A DNA stretch of 64,000 nucleotides, from positions 11,950,767 through 12,014,766 of the forward strand of contig NZ_AP024745.1 of the NCBI RefSeq assembly GCF_019704555.1, in the 5' to 3' direction. Origin of the DNA: Actinoplanes sp. L3-i22 (GTDB lineage: Bacteria > Actinomycetota > Actinomycetes > Mycobacteriales > Micromonosporaceae). Numbering within the stretch: position 1 is the first letter of the stretch; each line of letters starts with the position of its first letter. The position numbers and the translations under genes were made by a program. Of this stretch, positions 1-9,300 are shown piece after piece. The notes under the pieces are model-generated. The model saw only the letters and a program-made list of their open reading frames with translations. It was not told where the DNA came from and ran no database searches.

Positions 1-1337
1 ACCGGGCCGGCCGCCTCTTCACCGACACCGGTCACGACGGCCTGGTCGCCCTGCTGCTGATCGACCTGAACCACTTCAAAGAGGTGAACGACACGCTCGG
101 GCACGCGGCCGGCGACGTCGTGCTGCGCGAGGTGGCCGACCGGCTCAACGGCTCGGCCCAGCCCGGTGACCTGGTCGCCCGGCTCGGCGGCGACGAGTTC
201 GCGGTGCTGCTCACCGGCCTGCCGACGCCCGCGCTGGCCGGTCATCGCGCCGCCACGATGCTCGGCGCGCTGGAGCCGAGCATCGAGGTCGAGGGCATGC
301 GGATCACCGTCGAGGCGGCCGGCGGGATCGCGCTCGCGGCCGGCGCGGGCAGTGTCGAGGAGTTGATGCGGCGCGCCGACATCGCTATGTACCAGGCGAA
401 ACGCGCCGGCGAGCCGACCACGATCTACGCCCACGCGCGGGACACCGCGGACGTCGAGCGGCTGATGCTGACCGGAGAGTTGCGGCGCGCGGTCAGCCAG
501 CACGAGTTCACTGTGGACTTCCAGCCGATCGTCGACCTGGGCAGCGGCGAGGTCATCTCGGCCGAGGCCCTGGCCCGGTGGAAGCACCCGGACCAGGGCG
601 ATCTCACCCCGGTGCAGTTCCTCGAGGCGGTCGAGCGCTCCGGGCAGCTGCCCGCCTTCGTGGACGCGGTGCTCGAACAGTCGCTGCTGGCCATGCAGAC
701 CTGGCGGGAGGCCGGCTTCGACCTGCCGGTGGCGGTCAACGTGTCGCCGCGCAGCCTGCTCGACCCGAACTTCCCGGCCGCGGTGCTGGCCCGGCTGGAA
801 CACCACGACGTGTCACCCGGTCAGCTGATTCTCGAGCTCGCCGAGACCCTCACGCTCAGCCAGATCGACGTGGTCGAGCGGGCCCTCGCGGAACTTCGCA
901 ACGCCGGGGTGCGGCTGGCCGTCGACGACTTCGGCACCGGGGTGTCGTCGCTCTCCGTCCTGTCCCGGATCCCGGTGCACGAGCTCAAGATCGATCGGGA
1001 GTTCGTGGCCGCGGTGGAGACGTCCGCGGAGGCCGCGGCGGTCATCCGGACCACCGTCGACCTGGCGCGCAACCTGCATCTGACGGTGGTGGCCGAGGGC
1101 GTCGAGAGCGAGCCGCAACGGCGCGCGCTGTGGGAGCTGGGATGCCTCGCCGGTCAGGGCCACCTGTTCGCGCGGCCGCTCTCCGCCGCCCGGCTCCTCG
1201 GGACGTTGCAGCGTGGCTCGGGCGGGCGGCCCGGGGTGCTCGCGTCGGCGCTGCACGACGCGGGGGCCGTGGTGCGGATGCCGGCCCGGCGGGTGGCCAG
1301 GGCGGGGAGATCTTCTCTGCCACACTTGCCGGCGTGA
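1..1337 (+). CDS. GGDEF-EAL cyclic-di-GMP turnover protein (5' end outside window)
   Basis: The reading frame is open from the window edge, so the N-terminus is missing. The visible part begins inside a GGDEF domain (DLNHFKEVND, then GGDEF encoded at about 187-201) and continues into a complete EAL domain (AEALARW near 560, NVSPRSL, DDFGTG, KIDREF, AEGVES). These residues are those needed for diguanylate cyclase and phosphodiesterase activity, so both domains look potentially active. The inhibitory I-site RxxD reads QPGD here, so product inhibition through that site is doubtful. The stop codon overlaps the GTG start of the next gene, suggesting translational coupling. Sensor domains, if any, lie upstream of the window. 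Confidence 0.93.
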   Translation, partial: RAGRLFTDTGHDGLVALLLIDLNHFKEVNDTLGHAAGDVVLREVADRLNGSAQPGDLVARLGGDEFAVLLTGLPTPALAGHRAATMLGALEPSIEVEGMRITVEAAGGIALAAGAGSVEELMRRADIAMYQAKRAGEPTTIYAHARDTADVERLMLTGELRRAVSQHEFTVDFQPIVDLGSGEVISAEALARWKHPDQGDLTPVQFLEAVERSGQLPAFVDAVLEQSLLAMQTWREAGFDLPVAVNVSPRSLLDPNFPAAVLARLEHHDVSPGQLILELAETLTLSQIDVVERALAELRNAGVRLAVDDFGTGVSSLSVLSRIPVHELKIDREFVAAVETSAEAAAVIRTTVDLARNLHLTVVAEGVESEPQRRALWELGCLAGQGHLFARPLSAARLLGTLQRGSGGRPGVLASALHDAGAVVRMPARRVARAGRSSLPHLPA

Positions 1338-2590
1338 CGGAACCTGCCGGCGGACTGCTCGGGCGTGTCGACCGGGCGGCCGGTGGGCTCGCGGCCGACC
1401 TCGGGCTGTATCTGGTCTCCGGCGCGTTCGCGCTGGTCACCGGGTTGACTTCGACGCTCCTGCCGCATCGCGGGTGGGGCCTGATCGCGGCCTGGGGATA
1501 TCTCGTCGCGGCGCTGGTCGTCGTCGGGCAGCTCCTGGCGCAGCGTGCCGCACCGGCCGTTGCCGGTGATCGGATTCGGGCTTGGCTGGCCTGGCTGACC
1601 TGGGGCGCGGTGGCGCTGGTTCCACTGCTGGTGGAGGCGGTGCAGCGGGCCGGCGGACGTACCGACCGGGCCCAGGAAGAGGTGCTCGTCGTCGAGGCGA
1701 TGGGAAAGTCGCTGCTCGAACACGGGACGCCCTACCTGAGCCGGGACGCGATCGCCGCGCTCCCGCTGCCCCTCACCGGCTACCGGCCGTACCAGCCGGG
1801 GATGGCGGTCTTCGGGCTTCCACGCGCGCTCGCCGGTGATCATTGGTGGACAGACGCGCGGATCTGGTTCGCGATCACCGCGGTGCTCGCGGTGGGCGGG
1901 GCGGTCGCCCTCCTGCGTTCTTTCACCCCATTTCCGGTACGGGCGATTCAGGCCGCCACCGTGCTGCCGGTGACCGCGTTGACGCTGGCCACCGGCGGGG
2001 ACGACATTCCGGTCCTGGCGCTGTGCCTGCTCGCGCTGGCCCTCGCCGCGGTCGGCCGGTTCGGCTGGTCCGGCGTCGCGGTCGGGGCGGCCGCGGCCGC
2101 CAAGTTGTTCGCCTTCCCGGTGGTCGCGGTGCTCGCCGTCCTGGCCCTGGTCACCGGGCGCGGCCGGCGGTTCCTGCCGTTCGCCGTCGGGCTGCCGGTG
2201 CTGGCCCTGGTCCCGCCGCTGCTGGTGAACGCGGACTCGCTGATCGAGAACGTGCTCCGGTTCCCGCTCGGGCACGGGCTGGTCACCAGTCCCGCGCAGT
2301 CGCCGTTCCCCGGATACCTGATCGCCCAGCATCTGCCCGGCGGGCACGTCCTGGCGTCGGCGCTGCTGGGCGGGGCGGCGCTCGTGATCGGCTGGCTGCT
2401 GCTGCGCCGGCCGCCCCGGGACGCCGGACGGGCCGCGCTCTTCTGTGGATGGGGGCTGCTCGCGGCGATCCTGCTGATGCCGACCACCCGGTTCGGGTAC
2501 CTGCTGTACCCGGTGGCCTTCCTGGTCTGGGCAGCCACGCTGTCCCGCCAGGCACAGGAGACGCACAGGTTCTTCCGTCCCGTCGGATGA
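1334..2590 (+). CDS. polytopic membrane protein, GT87/DUF2029-like
   Basis: About 418 residues with roughly ten hydrophobic segments. I chose the GTG at 1334 because it overlaps the preceding stop (GTGA) and the protein becomes hydrophobic from there; the open frame extends further upstream only as a shadow of the EAL gene. The layout (first loop with a GYRPYQPG stretch, repeated Leu/Val/Ala helices) resembles actinobacterial GT87-type polyprenol-phosphate-sugar mannosyltransferases, but I see no decisive catalytic motif. A role in cell-envelope glycan assembly is inference. Coupling to a c-di-GMP enzyme is notable, since c-di-GMP often controls polysaccharide output. Confidence 0.75.
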   Translation: MTEPAGGLLGRVDRAAGGLAADLGLYLVSGAFALVTGLTSTLLPHRGWGLIAAWGYLVAALVVVGQLLAQRAAPAVAGDRIRAWLAWLTWGAVALVPLLVEAVQRAGGRTDRAQEEVLVVEAMGKSLLEHGTPYLSRDAIAALPLPLTGYRPYQPGMAVFGLPRALAGDHWWTDARIWFAITAVLAVGGAVALLRSFTPFPVRAIQAATVLPVTALTLATGGDDIPVLALCLLALALAAVGRFGWSGVAVGAAAAAKLFAFPVVAVLAVLALVTGRGRRFLPFAVGLPVLALVPPLLVNADSLIENVLRFPLGHGLVTSPAQSPFPGYLIAQHLPGGHVLASALLGGAALVIGWLLLRRPPRDAGRAALFCGWGLLAAILLMPTTRFGYLLYPVAFLVWAATLSRQAQETHRFFRPVG

Positions 2591-2613
2591 CATGGCCTTG
2601 TACCGTCAGTTAG

Positions 2614-3024
2614 ATGCAGATGACCTGTCCCAAGTGCCACGGCGAAATGCGGGTCTACGAGCGCAGCGGCGTCACGATCGACCAGTGCACCGAATGCCGC
2701 GGCATCTTCCTGGACCGCGGCGAGCTGGAGAAGCTCTTCGCCGCCGAGGCCACATACAACAACCGTCCCTCATCGGCGCCGGCCCCGGGTGCTCACACGC
2801 CGCCGCCCCCGCCGCCGCCCGCGCCGCACGGTGGGCACGGATACCCGCCGCCCCCGCCCCCGCCGCCGCCCGCCTACGGGGTGCCGGTGCACCACGCGCC
2901 GCCGGCCGCGCACTACCCGCCGCCGCCGGTGCACTACGGGCACCACGGGCACTACCGGCAGCCGCACTACGGGCACCACGGGCACTACCGTCGCCGGGGC
3001 TTCCTCCACGACCTGTTCGACTGA
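2614..3024 (+). CDS. zinc-ribbon (TFIIB-type) protein with Pro/His-rich tail
   Basis: 136 residues. The N-terminal 40 residues carry CPKC and CTEC pairs followed by RGIFLDRGELEKL, the signature of the small zf-TFIIB family (PF13453). The remainder is low complexity: polyproline runs, then a tail built from GHHGHY-type repeats, ending in FLHDLFD. The His-rich tail could bind metal (inference). Two ATGs (2614 and 2620) are possible. I see no clear ribosome binding site; a TANNNT-like hexamer about 7 bases before the first ATG would suit a leaderless transcript. Function unknown. Confidence 0.85.
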   Translation: MQMTCPKCHGEMRVYERSGVTIDQCTECRGIFLDRGELEKLFAAEATYNNRPSSAPAPGAHTPPPPPPPAPHGGHGYPPPPPPPPPAYGVPVHHAPPAAHYPPPPVHYGHHGHYRQPHYGHHGHYRRRGFLHDLFD

Positions 3025-3126
3025 CGGGCCGGCTCCGGGCCTGCTCTTTGGTTCGCGGCTCACTCATTTGCTGATGATCAGCGGTGCTCGCTCCGGCCGG
3101 CGTTCCGGCCGCCGGAGCGGGCTCCC

Positions 3127-3275
3127 GCCTGCCTTTCGGTAGGCCGCTCGCCACGTCGGCTGCTCGCTGTCTGACTTTCCGACAGTCGCTCGCCACGTCG
3201 GCCCCTCGCTGCCTGACTTCCCGGCAGCCGCACTCCACGCCGGCCCCCTCGCTGCCTGACTTGCCAGCAGCCGCA
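3127..3275 (+). repeat. 43-bp degenerate tandem repeat, one hairpin per unit
   Basis: Three units of about 43 bp plus a leading hairpin. The unit hairpins are CTGTC/GACAG (3167-3171 and 3181-3185), CTGCC/GGCAG (3209-3213 and 3223-3227) and an imperfect third (3252-3256 and 3266-3270). The leading hairpin is GCCTGCC/GGTAGGC (3127-3133 and 3138-3144). The first two unit stems differ by a compensating pair change. The array lies downstream of the zinc-ribbon gene and may end its transcript. No convincing gene lies between 3025 and 3743; the part after 3280 shows nothing I can name. Confidence 0.7.
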
Positions 3276-3743
3276 GCCGGCCGTGTCTCTGATGAGCCAC
3301 CGCCCGGACCTTGTCGGCGGCCGGTCGGCGGGCCCGCAACCAGCCGATTCGGCGATGGACGTGGGGCTCACGGCCATCGGCGGTCTACTCGGTGATATTC
3401 GGCCGCCCGCGAGTTGGGACGGCCGCGGGACGTTACTGAAGAGCACTGGCCGGACGCCGTTGACCGAGAGCGACCATGTGATCCCCAGTCCGTGTGCTGC
3501 CGAGTCCCCGTCATTCGGCTCTGCTAGCAGCCACAACTGATTACCTGTGAACCGCGGCCGGGTATCCCTACGTGGCATTGATCACGCTCTGTGACCACAA
3601 TTCGGAGTCAGGCCGTCACTTTCCAGCGAACTATTTCGATAAGGCTCTCTTTACGTTCGCGTTACGAAGTCGATGGAATACGCAACGTCGCGGATCTTGG
3701 GTATTGTCACCACGTCCTTGTCGCGGCGAACGGAGGAAGAACC

Positions 3744-4097
3744 GTGACTGAAACTGCTGATCGCGCGGCGAATCAGGCGCTGCGCAACGATCTTGAAGAC
3801 GTCTATGGCCGCTATGAAGAACTACGCTCCGGAGTGGACGAACTACAACGTAGTCTCGCCACGATGCAGGTGAGCGCAAAGTCAGCGGACGGTGCCGTCC
3901 AGGCCACCGTGAACGCTGACGGCGATCTCGTCGGATTGCGCCTCGACCCGCAGGCCTGCCGCGAGTGGAACGTCGACACCCTGGCCCGCGTGATCGTGGA
4001 AACCGTGCAACACGCCTCTGCCGGCAAGCACCGCCAGGTGGAGCAACTGGTCACGAACCACCGCTCGCCGGAAGAGGCCGACCCACTCGCCGCCTGA
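3744..4097 (+). CDS. YbaB/EbfC-family nucleoid-associated protein
   Basis: 117 residues from a GTG at 3744, preceded by a strong GGAGGAAG ribosome binding site at 3732-3739; the open frame extends upstream but without coding character. An N-terminal helical, coiled-coil-prone segment (LRNDLEDVYGRYEELRSGVDEL) is followed by a short beta region (SADGAVQATVNADGDLVGLRL) and a C-terminal helix (VDTLARVIVETVQHA). This matches the YbaB/EbfC fold, which dimerises and binds DNA. It is not next to recR, so it is more likely one of the extra actinobacterial paralogues. The 150 bases upstream are less GC-rich than the surroundings and probably contain the promoter. Confidence 0.8.
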   Translation: MTETADRAANQALRNDLEDVYGRYEELRSGVDELQRSLATMQVSAKSADGAVQATVNADGDLVGLRLDPQACREWNVDTLARVIVETVQHASAGKHRQVEQLVTNHRSPEEADPLAA

Positions 4098-4169
4098 CGC
4101 CCGGCCGGTTCGCGTTCGCAAGCTCCCCAGACCCCGGCTTGCGGCCAACCACCTGACGCCTTGAGCCAG

Positions 4170-4249
4170 CCCGCGCGCCGTCCTGCGCCGCGCGCCGTCT
4201 TACACCCGCGCGCCGCTTGAAGCCCGCGCGCCATCTAACCCCGCGCGCC
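4170..4249. repeat. 17-18 bp imperfect tandem repeat, five units
   Basis: Five occurrences of CCCGCGCGCC or a one-base-shorter version start at 4170, 4188, 4205, 4223 and 4240, separated by variable 7-9 bp. They sit between the convergent ybaB-like and dnaB genes. The rest of 4098-4519 is cytosine-rich with further GCCGCGCACC-like echoes and no supported gene. Confidence 0.65.
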
Positions 4250-4519
4250 ACCTGAGCCGTCCTACGCAATCCGGGGCCGGCTCACGCGCCGTTCCGAGAC
4301 CACACGGCGCCGCCGCCACGCTGTCGCGGCCAAGAGCCGCCGCGCACCACTCGGCCGCGCACCGCACCACACAGCCGCGTACCACCCCGGCCGCAAAACT
4401 CGCAGCCGGGGAGCGCTGTGTGCCGCCGGGTGCCGACGGGACGGAACGTGCGGTCGGTAGGGCTCCGGGCGTGACTGCGCTGCCCGGGGCGGTTCTCACG
4501 ACGTACCCAAGAAGGGGGA

Positions 4520-4540
4520 AAGGCCGGGGTCAGCGGCCTT
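4520..4540 (-). terminator. possible dnaB terminator
   Basis: AAGGCC (4520-4525) and GGCCTT (4535-4540) form a 6-bp stem. On the minus strand it is followed by TTTCCCCCTTCTT. It lies about 20 bases past the dnaB stop. The stem is short, so this is tentative. Confidence 0.4.
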
Positions 4541-4558
4541 GCCGTAGGCGGATGGTTT

Positions 4559-5992
4559 TTAGATCGCCATGTCGACGAAGCGGGACAGGTGCAGCTGGGC
4601 GGCGACCGTGATCGTGTCGGTGGGGCCGTTTCGGTGCTTGGCGACGATGAAGTCGGCCTCGCCCGCGCGCGGGGACTCCTTGTCGTAGTAGTCATCGCGG
4701 TGCAACAGGATCACGACGTCCGCGTCCTGCTCGATGGAGCCGGATTCACGCAGGTCGGAGAGCTGGGGGCGCTTGTCGGTGCGCTGCTCGGGGCCACGGT
4801 TCAGCTGGCTGACGCCGATCACCGGGCACTCGATCTCCTTGGCCAGGAGCTTGAGGCCACGGGACAGCTCGGAGACCTCCTGCTGGCGGCTCTCCGTCTT
4901 CTTCGGCGAGGACATCAGCTGGAGATAGTCGATGACCAGCATCTTCAGGTTGTGCCGCTGTTTGAGGCGGCGGGCCTTGGCGCGGATCTCCATCAGGTTC
5001 ATGTTCGGCGTGTCGTCGACGAAGATCGGGGCCTCGCTGATCTCGCCCATCCGGCGGGCGAGCTTGGTCCAGTCGTCGTCGGAGAGCTGGCCGGACCGGA
5101 GGGTGTGCAGCGGGACCCGCGCCTCGGCGGAGAGCAGCCGCATCACCATCTCGATCTTGCTCATTTCCAGCGAGAAGATGGCGCTGGCGCAGCCGTGCCG
5201 GATCGCCGCGTTGCGGGCGAAGTCCATGCTCGCGGTCGACTTACCGAGACCGGGGCGACCGGCCACGATGATCAGCTGGCCCGGGTGCAGGCCGTTGAGC
5301 AGCCGATCCAGGTCGGCGAAGCCGGTCGGGACGCCGGACATCACGCCGCCGGACGCGCCGACCGCCTCGATCTCGTCGAGAGTCGGCTGCAGCATGTCGC
5401 CGAGGGCCGCGAAGTCCTCGCTGACCCGCTTCTCGGTGACGTCGTAGATGGCCTGCTGGGCGCGGTCGACGATGTCGTCGACGTCACCGCCGGCGTTGCC
5501 GCTGGTGTTGTAGCCGAGCTGCACGATCTTGGTACCGGCCTCGACCAGACGACGCAGGATGGCCCGGTCCGCGACGATCCGGGCGTAGTAGGAAGCGTTC
5601 GCCGCGGTCGGGACGCTTTCGATCATGGTGTGCAGGTAGGGCACACCGCCGATCCGCTGCAGCTCGCCGCTGTCGGCCAGCGCGGCGGCCACGGTCAGGG
5701 CGTCGGCCGGCTCGCCCCGCCCGTACAGATCCAGGATGACGTCGTAGACGGTGGAGTGCACCGGCCGGTAGAAGTCGTTGGTCTTCAGGATCTCGACCAC
5801 GTCGGCGATCGCGTCCTTGGACAGCAGCATGCCGCCCAGCACGCCCTGCTCGGCGGCGACGTCCTGTGGGGGCGCCTTGTCGTACTGCCCCCCGTTCGGT
5901 GACTCGGAGCGGGAGAAACCGCCGCCCTGAGGTCCCCCGGACGGCTGAGATGGGGGTCGCGGATCCGGTCGTGCGTCGTCGGTGATCGACAC
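4559..5992 (-). CDS. dnaB: replicative DNA helicase DnaB
   Basis: 477 residues, normal length for an intein-free DnaB. After a Pro/Gly-rich leader comes the N-terminal DnaG-interacting domain (PPQDVAAEQGVLGGMLL), then the RecA-like motor with Walker A GRPGLGKST near residue 240, a Walker B region (MLVIDYLQLM), and C-terminal VSQLNRGPEQR and DLRESGSIEQDADV. It is the hexameric helicase that unwinds DNA ahead of the replisome. The start is GTG at 5992, with AGGGGGGATG just upstream on the minus strand. The upstream intergenic region carries DnaA-box-like sites. It is transcribed divergently from the large repeat protein. Confidence 0.97.
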   Translation of the reverse strand: MSITDDARPDPRPPSQPSGGPQGGGFSRSESPNGGQYDKAPPQDVAAEQGVLGGMLLSKDAIADVVEILKTNDFYRPVHSTVYDVILDLYGRGEPADALTVAAALADSGELQRIGGVPYLHTMIESVPTAANASYYARIVADRAILRRLVEAGTKIVQLGYNTSGNAGGDVDDIVDRAQQAIYDVTEKRVSEDFAALGDMLQPTLDEIEAVGASGGVMSGVPTGFADLDRLLNGLHPGQLIIVAGRPGLGKSTASMDFARNAAIRHGCASAIFSLEMSKIEMVMRLLSAEARVPLHTLRSGQLSDDDWTKLARRMGEISEAPIFVDDTPNMNLMEIRAKARRLKQRHNLKMLVIDYLQLMSSPKKTESRQQEVSELSRGLKLLAKEIECPVIGVSQLNRGPEQRTDKRPQLSDLRESGSIEQDADVVILLHRDDYYDKESPRAGEADFIVAKHRNGPTDTITVAAQLHLSRFVDMAI

Positions 5993-6167
5993 CGGGACAT
6001 CCCCCCTAAATGATCATGCCGCCATCACGATCCAACTTCCCTCTGACGATCCGTTCGGCCGATCCCGTCGGGAGTTCAGCAGAACCAGTCGATCAGAGGG
6101 ATGGCCCACTCTACGAACCCGGCGTCCACCAGCCCAACTGCTCCGGTGGACGAGCCTTGGGACAAGC

Positions 6168-6220
6168 TGTGGACAGATGGCCTTTGTCTGTGGGCGAGCC
6201 TGTGCACAGCATGTGGACAA
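6168..6220 (+). promoter_or_regulatory. DnaA-box-like pair in the dnaB upstream region
   Basis: TGTGGACAG at 6168-6176 and TGTGGACAA at 6212-6220, the latter an exact reverse complement of the actinobacterial box TTGTCCACA. Looser TGTGG echoes lie between and after them (CTGTGGGC, CCTGTGGAG). They lie in the 377-bp gap between divergent dnaB and the gene at 6370, where DnaA could affect either promoter (inference). Confidence 0.5.
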
Positions 6221-6369
6221 CTCTTGGGGAAAGAGCCCCAGCAGCACTTTTCCGGCGTCTTCCTGTGGAGGGCAGAAAAGCTGATAGATCTGGGAAAATA
6301 CCGGGTCGGGTGAGCAAGCCGTCGCTGTGAGGCGTTGCGGTTCCGTCTCCGGCACGTCACCCTTTTCAG

Positions 6370-9300
6370 GTGGACCAACGGGAGTGGGACTACGGCGCCC
6401 GCATGTCGCGCGAGAGGCGCGCTGCGGAGGCTTGGCCCATCCCGGAACCGGAGATCGACGAATCCGGTACGCGATGGTCGGCGCTGACCGATACCGGCAG
6501 CATGACGCCGAGCCCGGAAGCGCTGACGTGGCAGCGCCGCGCTGACGCGTGGGCGCAGCAGAGTGAGGTCGAGCCCTACACGGGCGGCGGCGGTGGCCAG
6601 GCGATCGAGCCGGCGAACCGCTGGTCCGACGTGGCCTCGACCGGCCGTCCGGCGTTCCCGGCCGACGGCGTCGGCTGGCGCACCCAGACCTCGGAGTGGC
6701 GGGCCACCGGCGCGCGCTGGCGGCAGACCACCGAGTGGCGGTCGTCCACCGGCTCGCACGTGTGGCGTTCGACCACCGAGGCCTGGGAGGGCGGCGAGGG
6801 CGAGGGGCAGTCCCCGGCGCAGGCCCAGTCGCCGGACCGTCCGACCATCTCCGGCACCGCCTGGCCGACCCCGGCGCTGGAGTCCGGCCGGGAGAGCTCC
6901 CGGGAGATCTCGTCCAGCTGGTCGGAGACGCCGTCCTGGCAGCGCGACGCGGATCCGCCGGGCCGGGCCGCGACCACCCCGGTCGAGCAGACCTGGAGCA
7001 GCAGCTCCGCCACGCCCTCCTGGCAGCAGCCGTCCGCGCCGACCCCGTCCTGGCAGCAGTCCGCCCAGACGCCGTCCTGGCAGCAGCCGCAGCAGCCGCC
7101 GGCCCCGACCCCGTCGTGGCAGCAGCCCGCCGCGCCCACGCCGTCCTGGCAGCAGCAACCGCAGCAGCAGCGGCCCGCGGACCCCTGGTCGACCTCCACC
7201 CAGACCGGCGGCGCCCGGTCCGCCGAGAGCGCCGCGCCGTCGTCCTCCTGGGACACCGGCCGCCGCTCGCCCGGGGAGAACACCACCGACGTGGCCGGCT
7301 GGGACCGTTCCGACGGTCCGGGCTGGCAGGCCGGTCCGCGGGACGACGGCCGGCACTTCGTCCGGGAGGACGACCGGGCCGCCTGGCGCCGCGCGGACGA
7401 CGAGTGGTCCACCCGGCGTGGCCGGCGACGAGCGCCCGAGCCCGAGGTGCAGCCCTCCGGCGGCAGCGGCTGGTCCAGCCCCGCCGAGGGGGACGAGTGG
7501 TCCGGTCACCACGACACCGGCAACATCTACGCGGCCGGCTCGCCGATGGCCGACCCGGGTCCGCCCGCGCCGTCCTGGGGCAGTCGTTCCGTCCGGCGCG
7601 ACTACGAGCCCGACGAGGCGCCACGCCGCGGCCCGGCTCCGGATCAGAGCGCGGCCTACGGTGAGCGGGGCGGGCAAACCCCGATTCAGTACGGCGTACG
7701 CCCCGTCTCGTCCCGCCGCGCCGCCCCGGACGACCGCCGTGCCGCCCCTGAGGAGCCGCCTCCCGGCCCGGGCGGCCCGATCGGCACCGGGACAGCGTCC
7801 GGCGGCCTGCCGGAGCGTCAGCGTGGCGACGGCCGGCGTGGCCGCAAGCCGCAGCGGTACAACGCGAACCCGACGAACTGGCGCGAGGACACCTCCTCCT
7901 GGGACGCCGACGAGGACTCCAGCAACTGGACCCGCGACCCGGACACCGGCCAGTGGAGCCGGGGCGACGAGGACCCGCGCGTGCTGGCCTGGCGTGCCGA
8001 GGCGGCCCGTCGCGAACAGATGAAGCAGGGCGAGACCGCGCTCCCCGCCGAGCCCGGCGGCCCGGCCGGCTGGGACGGCGGCGGCCGGCGGGGCCGGCGC
8101 GACGACGAGGCCACCGGCCCGGTCGGCGGCATGCCCGGTGGCCCGCTTCCGCCCGCCGGCATGCCGGACGGGCCCGGCGCCCGGCCGCGCAGCGCCATGC
8201 CGGACAGCCCGGCCGCCCGCCAGCGCAGCGCCATGCCGGCGCCGCGCAGCGCGATGCCCGCTTCGCCGCCAGCCGGCGGTGGCTGGTCGAACGCCGGGGC
8301 GATGCCCGGGCCGGCCACGCCGCGCAGCGCGATGCCCGGCGGCGCGCCGTGGAACGGTGCCGACCAGCCGGACCCGGCCGCGTCCGGGCGGTTCCGCGCC
8401 GAGCAGCAGTACGGCTCGGGGCCGTACCCGGCGCAGCGGGGCGCATCCGAGTCGTACGGCGCCGCTGATCCGTATGCGGCCGCCGGTTCCTACGGCGCCG
8501 GTTCCGCCGGTGGCGGTTCCTTCGGCGGCGCTGACCCGTACGGAAATGACAATGGCGGCCGGCGACGTGCGCCGGAGCCGGAACCCGAAGCGTGGCCGGG
8601 CCGGCAGGCCCGCCGTGACGACGACTACGCCGCGGAGAGCTGGCGGCAGGGACCGATGCCGCCCCGGCCCCGGGAGCTTCCCGCCGGGCAGTCCGACTGG
8701 TCGGAGCCGGGGTACGGCGCTCAGCGCGAGCTGCCGGCCGGGCGCCGGGCGGAGGAGCGCGACCCGCGGCAGGGCGGCTACGGCGCGCCCGAGCCGGACG
8801 GCTGGGCGGTTCGTGAGCAGCGGCAGCAGCCCGGTTACGGCGCCCCGGAACCGGATCGTGGCCCCCGCCAGGGTGGTTACGGTGCGCCCCGGCAGAACGG
8901 ATACGACGACACCTACGGAGCTCCGCAGCCGGACCGTGGTGGGTATGCGGGCCAGGGCTGGTCCGACACCCGCCGGGTCAACGGTGCGCGGGAGTTACCG
9001 CCCGGCAATCCGTCCCGTGAGCCGTCCTACGGCATGCGGGAGCTGCCCGCGGCGCCGCGCAAACCCGCCTACGGTGGTCAGCGTGAGCTGCCCGGCGGGC
9101 CGTCCCCACAACCCTCGCAGGCCGCATGGTCTGATCAGGATCCGCCGGGTTTCGAAGCTGAAACCGATCGATACGGCAATCCGCGTCGTCGGGATGACCG
9201 TGACGATCCCCCTTTTGGGGGCGGCGGGGGCCGCGAACCAGGTGACCGGCGGGCCCCCGGTGCGTACGACGGCGTTTCCGCTGACGGTGGAAACGGGCAG

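Noticed and set aside
3283..3540. An 85-codon open frame
   Set aside because: No domain, no ribosome binding site and no coding bias; overlaps equally long frames on the other strand.
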